From the NCBI GenBank assembly GCA_001632425.1, contig KV425589.1, positions 74,543-138,542 of the forward strand: DNA of 64,000 bases, read 5' to 3'. Positions 57,099 through 64,000 of this stretch are shown one piece after another; within the stretch, counting starts at the first letter, position 1, and every line of letters starts with the position of its first letter. The notes under the pieces were generated by a model. It was not told the origin of the DNA and did no database searches. It saw only the letters and a list, made by a program, of their open reading frames with translations. This stretch comes from Neolentinus lepideus HHB14362 ss-1. Lineage: Eukaryota; Basidiomycota; Agaricomycetes; Gloeophyllales; Gloeophyllaceae. A program made the translations under genes and the position numbers.

Positions 57099-58291
57099 TA
57101 TGTTGACAGCAGCGTCTTCACATTCTTCATCTCGGTCACCTGCACTCTTACCTTCACATCGATACCCCCCGCGCCACTCGTCTCAATACAGGCTGTCCTC
57201 GTCGAGTCCAGGACATCCAATCGAGGCCTTGGGACCGCGGCGTGTGCGCTTCCAACATTCGCCGGACAAGCGCAATACATTTGCATCGTCATCAGCATCT
57301 CAGCTTATATACCACTCGTCCCCCAAGCCTCAACATCGATACCCTCAGGGCCATCAGCGACACCATCACCCACCTCCAATCCGCATCCAAGCAGAGCAAG
57401 ACTACGACTTTGACGAGGAACCCACTATGATCTACTCAACACCCAATTACCCCCTCCCGATCTCGCACCCGTCCGCTCTTTCACCATCTTCACAAAAAGC
57501 CCTTTATGCTGCACCTCCTTCCCCGCCATTGAACAGACCGACCCACACTCCGCCAACACTGCCCTCGCTCGCTTCAGGGTACACGTCGGTCTCCCCGACG
57601 TCGTATGATCATCGTGGGCGCCAGCAGTCATATCTGGAGAATCCTTTCCAGAGGCGTGAACGGGTGGAGTTTATCAGGCGGAGGGAGAACCTAAGGAGGG
57701 TCAAAGCGTGGGTCGAGGAGCTGAGTGAGAGTGGCCTTGCCGAAGTCGAGCATGTGGAGGACGTACATGATAAGGTAAGCATGATTTTTCGTTTCGGCCG
57801 TTGAAATATTTGCCAATTCGACACCTTTCCCTTTTATAGCCAGACCAAAGGAACAACAAACCATACATTGTCGGCACCCCCGTCTCCACGCGAACTGTCA
57901 CCCAATCTCAAGTAATCTACCACACCACTCCTTCTCCTTCTCCCTCTCTCTCAGCGACAACCCTGCCACCCGCACCGACCTCGGCGAACTCCTGGCTTGA
58001 CCCCGAAGAGCCCTACATCTTTTACATGTCCTCGAACCACCCCTCCCGTCGTCCCCCTTCGCCCGCATCCTCCTCCCCCTCGTCGATGTATTCGAGAAGC
58101 CCGAGTTCGAGCCCACCGACTTCCGTGGGGAGCCTGAGTCCCGCTAGTCGGAGTCCCGAGCGAGGAATTGCGGTAGGGAAAGGAAAGGCCAACGGTATCG
58201 GGGTGAGGGAGCGAAGGAAGAGTGGGGGCTTTGGGAGCCACAGTCGACAGAGCAGCTTGGAGAGTATAAGTGAGGAGGGCGAGGGGGAGTA
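57099..58291 (+). CDS. Ser/Pro-rich protein of unknown function
   Basis: Two exons, 57099-57774 and 57840-58291, around a 65-nt intron (GTAAGC to TATAG, phase 0). The first ATG in the locus is 57099 (MLTAASSHSSSRSP). The open frame extends 48 codons further upstream to 56955 with gene-like sequence (ELDSAHQELSAVL), so the true N terminus may use a non-AUG start or an unseen spliced exon. The protein is Ser/Pro/His-rich with one compact block near the first exon's end (NPFQRRERVEFIRRRENLRR, then VKAWVEELSESG), a likely helix. The second exon holds PYIVGTPVSTRTVTQSQVIY and WLDPEEPYIFYMSS and ends SISEEGEGE. No family recognised. Confidence 0.6.
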
Positions 58292-58835
58292 AGTCTCGGT
58301 CGTCAAAAATCGCTGTAGCTCGTATGCGTTTCCGTTTTACTATTATTTCTGTTCCCGGATTGTTGTGTGTCTGGCGCAAGGAAGCCAAGCGTTTTCGTAG
58401 CGATATCCCATGTCTTGTATCATAGACCTCTCTCCTCCGATGTTTATGTCGGTTACTGAGTACCGCTAGTCCAACAAATTATTGTAGAATTAAATGAATG
58501 TATACCCTCGCCTCTCAGAAGTATCGTCATTAGATCCGAAGTTGATGTATATCAGTCAGCTCGCAAGTGTCGCGAGCAGCATGTCGGACACTTTCGGACA
58601 GGATCGGCGGGAGGGTAACATCACACGTGTCTCGTCCTCCGAGTTACTCGCGTTCTGCTGCTCTGCTTGCCTTAGGATACATAATGAGACCTGTTTCTCG
58701 CCTGCTAGGTCTCATTGAGGACGTCTACACTATGGATTGATCTGATTCTGGAGTTACGCGACACGACTTTGCCTCTCCTTGAACTTCTCGCATCGCATGT
58801 GAACGTTGTAAAACATCCAGGTCCTTTTCTCGCAG

Positions 58836-59117
58836 GCCGTCACGGTGCTGATTTTCTCAGTAAAATCCGATCTGACGTGGATTTACTCTGCTCCTGCCCA
58901 CCACCCGTGGATAGCTACAAGAGTCCGGGAACTATTTGGGGGAAAAGTATCTTCTCGTGCGACAGCGTTACCTGGACTTGGAAACTACCTGCTATCCACG
59001 GAGTCCTTCATATGCTGGCTATCTGGACCTTATCAGCCCGTGGAACTCGGCGTATGCGAAATCAGAGACGAAGGCTTGGAGCTCGACGTCCGTGTCAAGA
59101 CGGACGATTTATATTAA
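58836..59117 (+). CDS. Possible terminal exon of an unrecognised gene
   Basis: Following an acceptor-like tctcgcag (ending 58835), a frame runs AVTVLIFSVKSDLTW, HPWIATRVRELFGGK, ALPGLGNYLLSTESF and VELGVCEIRDEGLEL to a stop at 59115-59117. Composition and helix/strand alternation look protein-like, and two other frames here are less so. Upstream exons in 58494-58800 could not be joined. May be the remains of a gene or the end of one with unusual splicing. Confidence 0.3.
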   Translation, partial: AVTVLIFSVKSDLTWIYSAPAHHPWIATRVRELFGGKVSSRATALPGLGNYLLSTESFICWLSGPYQPVELGVCEIRDEGLELDVRVKTDDLY

Positions 59118-60427
59118 AAGACTAGGTGCATCGAACGATACCGGATGGTCTAGTCGGGATTCCACCTATGTAGATGGTATCCGCCTTCTTCAACAACTGC
59201 AATCTTAATGAATTAGTAGTGGGGTGGGGGTGGATATTTGCGTGTACACCAAAGATCTTCGGTATGGTGCTACTGCGATTCATCGATCATCTGCTGCGTG
59301 AGCTCATGTATTACACCTCCTTCCTTTTCGAGCTAATATGAATGCGGATGGGTAATACAGCAACCAACCTTTGCGTGTGATGCTCCATTCTCTAACCTGC
59401 ACAGGACAGATTTCTCGTGCCACGAGAGTCAGTTCACCGTAACGTCACCATGGAGCTGCCACATCCACTCTTGACTCTTGCCGATAGTTTATTGAACGCA
59501 TTCAGGATAAGCACAACCTGTGCACAAATGGGCTGACCAAATAGTGTCATAGCGACGAACCTCATACTAATTTGGCTGGTTAATTGGAGGCCAGGCAAAC
59601 ATACTTCTCTGACCGCATGTCAATGTTGTTTTGCCAAAGCCACATGCTTGGTTTGCCGCACGCGATCCGTTATACCTCCGCACGTAACCCGCGAATGGTG
59701 GGCCTGATTATTGAGACCTCCCGTGTTGTGTACAATTATGCTCACTGCAATCACATGTCTTGGAGATTGAGATGTCGACGTGAGTACTACTCACATGGAG
59801 ACAGAGTTAATTCCTGATCTTCGGGAACAGGGATTCCATAGACAGACGTCAAGAGCATGCCAAAGCATGCGCTATGCTGCGCAGACTTCAAGAAATGCAC
59901 TATTGTCGTTGCGTTGCGATATAGATGACAGAAGAGGAGACTAGGGAGAGTAAGTCCCAGCTTATACACATTTTTCTATGTTGCCAAGTCCGAACGTGAG
60001 ATCAGCGCCGTCAAATTCCAGTTGCCGCAATTATGATGAGCATGAAGCGGCATTGGGGGCGGTGACCGCTGTGACAACTCTAATTGACAGTGTAGTCACC
60101 AACGTCATGATCGGCGTCTTCGTCAAGATTCTTCTCGCCATAACGAACCCAAACCGAGACAGTGGTGACTTGTGCGAAGGGATAAGTACAGAGTTTGTAA
60201 TGAGAGAAGTGGGGGGAAAGAAGCTTGCTCTGCGAGCGGAGTCCGAAGTGCTGATAACTCGGACGAGCCTAGGAAAAGGACGTCGTGCCGAGTTGGATCC
60301 CACATAACTTTTATTTCGCCATGACTCTGCACTTTCCTAGGTCCATGGCGAAACAATGACCATAATTGTGTTACTACTATCAGGGCTCAAATAACAGGTT
60401 AAAGGTCATAGCTGTTTATGCAAGCAC
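59118..60427. other. Intergenic region without supported genes
   Basis: About 1.3 kb. One ATG frame of 109 codons (59978-60307, +) includes a hydrophobic run, but it has no family resemblance and no splice context. Nothing else of note was seen. Confidence 0.45.
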
Positions 60428-62064
60428 TTAATTGATGCTGGGGTGCTCTCTCGGTTGCTCTTTCGACAACGAAAACACTTGAACGTCATGCAAGTCTCCC
60501 TCTATCTCATCAGGACCATCTCTGCCACCTGAGGTGGTCACCCGGAAGTGGCTTGTGTGCTCCGATAGAGCAGGAGGAGGAGCTGCAAAGGCCATGGTTG
60601 TCTTCGCTGCTGTCGTTTGATCAGCCGTTCTGCCCGAAGCGAGCATCACAACAATCAGCGTGGGTGAGAGGCCCTGGTACATGCATGTCATTATAAATTG
60701 TAGTTTGGAGCACAAAGAAGACACCTACGGCCGTTATGGCAGCTGCCGAGGACGCAATTGTCTGCAAGTGGTAAATCTCAGTGTCACATTCTAGAGCGGA
60801 TATTGGTTGGTTGCAACGCACGAAAACTTCCATTCCCGCTAGGGTGGAAGAATAACCGACAATCGAGAAAAGCAAACAGAGTGAGTGAATACCGCCAGAT
60901 TCCATGCTGCGCAAAAAATGTCATCGGAAGTTTAAAATATGTGTAGAGTGGCTTACAACAGAGCGATAATATTGGCATAAAGACTAGTGTCGATCCCTGT
61001 TGATGATCCTCGCATGTGTCTGGTGACCCATAGAATGCGCAGTGCTATGAAGCATGTTAACAGCGGCTGAGAATCAGCAAGAGTCAGAAATAAGACAACT
61101 TACCGATCAATCCTGTCATCAAAACGTTGCCAGCGAAGGTCATAGCATAAAAGACTTCGCTGAGCGCATTCTGCCAGGTCAACAATACAGACATAAGCTC
61201 GGGAGATATACTGCCGGTGCCGAAAAATACTGATTGGTACAGAAGAGTCACTTTGGCGTAGAGACCACCGAGGCCGACTCCCGCGGCTGGAAAATATCCA
61301 TCAGCAACTCGAAGATCAGAGACCCAACGTCCCACCTGTTCCGACCGCAATCAAAAATATAGGCACAGCAATTACCGCCCGTCTTCGACCCCATATTGTG
61401 TAACAACGCCAAGTCTGGTCTGTGAGTCAGTGTGTAGTGTGGTCAGAGTATGTATTACCGCACCAGCAAGCAGTCAGCTACAAAGCTGCGGCTGAAAATC
61501 AACCTGAGCAAGCACAATATATGTACAGTACACATACTTGGTCATCACAGTAAGGAAAATTCCGACAGTGGACATGATATTGTTCCTATTTATAACTGAC
61601 AGGGAAGGGTCGTTAGGATCTCCGGTACTGTTGTTCAGCGTGCCTCCCGCTGTAAATGAAGATAGGAGGGTCTGGACGAAGTCGACCACCACCGATGCCG
61701 TGGCCAAGCCGAATAAAACCACTGTGACCACTAGCGTATACCTCAGGTTGCCTCCTTCCGCAGTCCGTCGGCGAATTAGGAGGAGGTGGGATGCAACAAC
61801 GAATATTATTGCATAAGCGCCTAGGAAATGCACGAATCCTCCATACCACTTCAGAGAACATGTACAATACGACTTACCCAGCAACAGAGTTTGGACCTTG
61901 GACTATATATCAGGATGGCAGGATGGACACAAACAAGTGCGGAATGGCTCTCACCCATAGCGCAATGAAATTTACTCGTTGGTCCTAACATGGAGATCAT
62001 CATCTGGGATTCGTATATCAGAAAGCATAAAATGCACCTCAAAGTAGCTGACGGTGATGGTCAT
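60428..62064 (-). CDS. Seven-TM membrane protein of a basidiomycete-expanded family
   Basis: Starts MTITVSYFE at 62064 and ends REHPSIN, with several introns of about 50 nt. Hydrophobic segments in order include GAYAIIFVVASHLLLI (then RRR), TLVVTVVLFGLATASVVVDF, IMSTVGIFLTVMTK, a stretch with CYTIWGRRRAVIAVPIFLIAV, and NALSEVFYAMTFAGNVLMTGLI. ALRILWVTRH, SLCLLFSIVGYS and GLSPTLIVVMLASG follow. The CYxIWGRRR pattern in mid-protein is common in a large Agaricomycete 7-TM family sometimes described as GPCR-like. The C-terminal tail is hydrophilic and Ser/Glu-rich. Ligand and function unknown. An ATATAA box lies about 75 bp upstream. Confidence 0.75.
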
Positions 62065-62477
62065 GGGTCGTGTAAGAGTGAGTGAGCGTTCTGAGAATGA
62101 CTGGAGGCCCTATCTCTTCACAAGCCAACTAGACCTTATATCCCGGGGGGATCAGGAGGCCGGTTTCACAAGGCTCCACAAGATGACGGCCGAGAGACTG
62201 GTGTCACGCCGATTGGTCTCTAGTTGTTCCACTGTGATTTCCAAGTCATATACAACGGGGGTATGTGTTATTCTTGGATGCGACTCATGCGAGGCTTGAG
62301 TATAAGTGGCACATCATCAATGCTTCATACAGCTCGTAGCTATACCAGTGGGCGCTGGGCGCTGGACGATCTGATAATCATGATAGCGGGAAAACCTGCC
62401 AGTCAATGTGTCTGGATTTATCCAGGATAAGTGGCAGGAACATACCACCACGATATCATGAGAGAAGCAAGCAGTAA
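62065..62477. other. Promoter-side intergenic sequence
   Basis: Upstream of the 7-TM gene. Holds its probable TATA element near 62137-62142 (ttatat on the plus strand) and otherwise nothing recognisable. Confidence 0.4.
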
Positions 62478-62561
62478 TTGCAGTCCTCGATAGATCCAAT
62501 GAGCTTGCATTGGAGAGGTCGCTTGCTACGGCTCAATCCACCTCGACATCGAGGACTGCAA
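62478..62561. repeat. Imperfect palindrome with three-way-junction folding potential
   Basis: A perfect 14-bp inverted repeat (ttgcagtcctcgat at 62478-62491; complement at 62548-62561) encloses two further inverted repeats: tccaatg/cattgga (62495-62501 and 62508-62514, 6-nt loop) and gaggt/acctc (62515-62519 and 62540-62544). As DNA it could extrude a cruciform; as RNA it could fold as a three-way junction. It lacks tRNA D- and T-arm signatures and has no target-site duplication. Confidence 0.55.
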
Positions 62562-63278
62562 ACCAGACATGCCACATTTAAACCGCAGAGATCGCAGCAA
62601 TTGAACATAACACAGAAAGCTTTCGCAATTATAGATCTAGCGGGAGATCCGAAGCCATTCCGAGTCTATTGAGCAAAGATCAAGAGAAGTCGAAGTACAG
62701 AAGACGGACGGCATGAAAACAATTGCAAAGCGAGGAGCGCAGTAATCAAGAAGGCTAAAAGGAGCCTTCCCGTTCAATGCAGTGCAAGAATAGCCACCTT
62801 AAAGGTATGATCATTCCAGCGGTCATCAAGATGTTTTCATTTGCGTCGAGCTCAAGGACTCTGCGATTGGAGGGCAAACTTAGGGTTGTACCAGCGAGCT
62901 GTCCTCAGGTGCAACGGACAGTCCCAGTACTCTGTCCTGCCAGACTCGGGACGAAGCGGGCGGTGAGTCGCCTTAGAAATTAATTAGAGCTGGGTCGGGG
63001 GTTTGCTGCGGTCAGGTCAATTAATGGCAGCCTTTAAATTTGCGACTTGATCACAAGACGCGTACTGAGGCAAGGATGTAAAAGTACCGTATCAGAATAA
63101 AAATATGTACTCGCGTTCTATCTACGCAGCGATACATATAGATAACCACGGCATGATTCCCATAAACAACATATAGCAATAATCGGATATACAGTGCGAA
63201 CAAACATAGTCTACCAAAACCTTCCCCCATTTGCCTCCCTTCCTTGTCTCTCAGACCAGTCACTGTCCGCAACCTCAC
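62562..63278. other. Intergenic region and 3' flank of PCT1
   Basis: About 700 bases without a supported gene. The AT-rich right part (63030-63200) is likely the 3' UTR and polyadenylation region of the minus-strand cytidylyltransferase gene. Confidence 0.45.
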
Positions 63279-64000
63279 CTACGACTCCCCATGCTCAACG
63301 ACCTCCCATCCTCTCTTCCCGTCCTCCGATCCACTCGTACTCTCCTTCTCCTCCTTCCGACACGTCATCAAATCTCCCCTCCCCATCTTCTCAAGCTTCC
63401 GGTCCCAGTCGCCACCGCGGTACCCCGCGACGATGCGCTCGAGAAGCGCCGACGTGGATATGCCTGGAGTGCGTCGCGTTGGGATGAATTTGCCTATCCA
63501 TCGAAGGGAAGATCAGTAAGTAGTCGAGAACGGAAAGGGTTAGAAGAGGATGGCGGAAGCGAGTGTCAGTAATTATGCAATATAAGTTGTCCACCTGTCC
63601 CTCTTAGAGGGGTAGGTACAGGTCTGAGATATTTATCATCTTATTCGCTACTTCCATATCGTGCTCTCCCACTTAAACGGAATGGGATTCTCACCGAGTC
63701 GCTTTACACCCTCATACACGTCCTCCCCGCTTGCATACGCATAGGGCTCCTCGTCGTGCGCGACATAGTCAATCTGGTGTTCCTCAAGGAACTCGGGCGT
63801 GATGACCCACGGAGCGCCAGGAACTACTTGGTCTACCCAGCGGCAGTGCCGGACCGACTCCAGTCTGATAAAGGCAGTAGAATTGTCAGTTGAGGATGGA
63901 GCACAGGTGTGAAGGGTAAGCGCACCGCTCAGCGTGGGACATGACGCTCTTACTCTTGTGCGACGCGACGAGCTCATCAGAGCAGACCCCAACCATGAGG
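63279..64000 (-). CDS. PCT1: Choline-phosphate cytidylyltransferase, C-terminal part (gene runs off the window)
   Basis: CTP:phosphocholine cytidylyltransferase makes CDP-choline, the rate-setting step of the Kennedy pathway. Exons seen: 63926 to beyond 64000, 63695-63864 and 63279-63493. The first reads [14 protein letters not shown] and VMSHAERY-type family sequence (VMSHAER). The second has [36 protein letters not shown] and [11 protein letters not shown] 201-nt intron (63494-63694), long for this genome, leads in phase 1 to [22 protein letters not shown], which carries the RTPGIST signature of the CTP-binding site. Without this intron the frame stops at 63648. The amphipathic membrane-binding helix region is short, and the protein ends EVVEHGES. 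The N-terminal HxGH motif lies beyond the window. Confidence 0.9.

Noticed and set aside
59978..60307. 109-codon ATG frame (+)
   Set aside because: Hydrophobic run but no family resemblance, no splice context and poor composition outside that run.
62478..62561. Possible tRNA gene
   Set aside because: Cloverleaf-like stems exist, but there is no D-arm, no GGTTC-type T-arm and the outer stem is 14 bp instead of 7.

Overview
The window is nuclear DNA of a filamentous basidiomycete, most likely an Agaricomycete. Nearly every gene is broken by many short GT-AG introns (about 41-67 nt). Very small exons occur, including a 5-nt exon in GAPDH and a 21-nt exon in a G-alpha gene. The gene families (Oxa1, SET2, RPA49, UTP10, PAK kinase, fungal Munc13-like protein, ER Hsp70 LHS1, GAPDH, a basidiomycete 7-TM family) are fungal. 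No bacterial genes, intact transposons, rRNA, tRNA or CRISPR arrays were seen. I assembled exon joins by hand from splice sites and reading phase, so single boundaries may be wrong even where the gene call is secure.

Layout. 1-4396: gene-poor, with a degenerate ATGGGTT repeat field and one secreted GPI-type Cys-rich protein gene. 4397-12478: OXA1 (+), an unrecognised lysine-rich protein (+), a Na+/H+ antiporter (-) and a divergent G-protein alpha subunit (-). 13400-18291: a basic nuclear-type protein with duplicated exons (-), divergent from a DUF1365 gene (+). 18372-23424: RPA49 (-) and SET2 (+) head to head over about 260 bp. 24322-36004: UTP10 (+) convergent with a CRIB/PAK-type kinase (-). 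36289-46652: three minus-strand genes, namely an alpha/beta hydrolase ending in a peroxisomal-type AKL, a C2/Munc13-like protein and LHS1 with an HDEL tail. 47598-51591: a hidden 82-aa four-exon gene (+), GAPDH (-) and a four-TM membrane protein (-). 51592-57098: gene-poor, with one decayed gene. 57099-64000: a Ser/Pro-rich protein (+), a possible orphan exon, a 7-TM protein (-) and the 3' part of choline-phosphate cytidylyltransferase (-), which runs off the right end.

How the genes fit together. Most are housekeeping genes: RPA49 and UTP10 serve rRNA synthesis and processing, SET2 marks transcribed chromatin, OXA1 and LHS1 handle membrane insertion and protein folding, and PCT1 makes phospholipid. 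The G-alpha, the PAK-type kinase and the 7-TM protein are signalling components, but nothing shows that they act together. No operon-like or biosynthetic cluster is evident. The points most worth checking are the G-alpha lacking its catalytic Gln, the atypical PAK catalytic loop, the exon-duplicated nuclear protein whose stop codon lies in a tandem repeat, the hidden small gene, and a 712-nt ATG-free leader.
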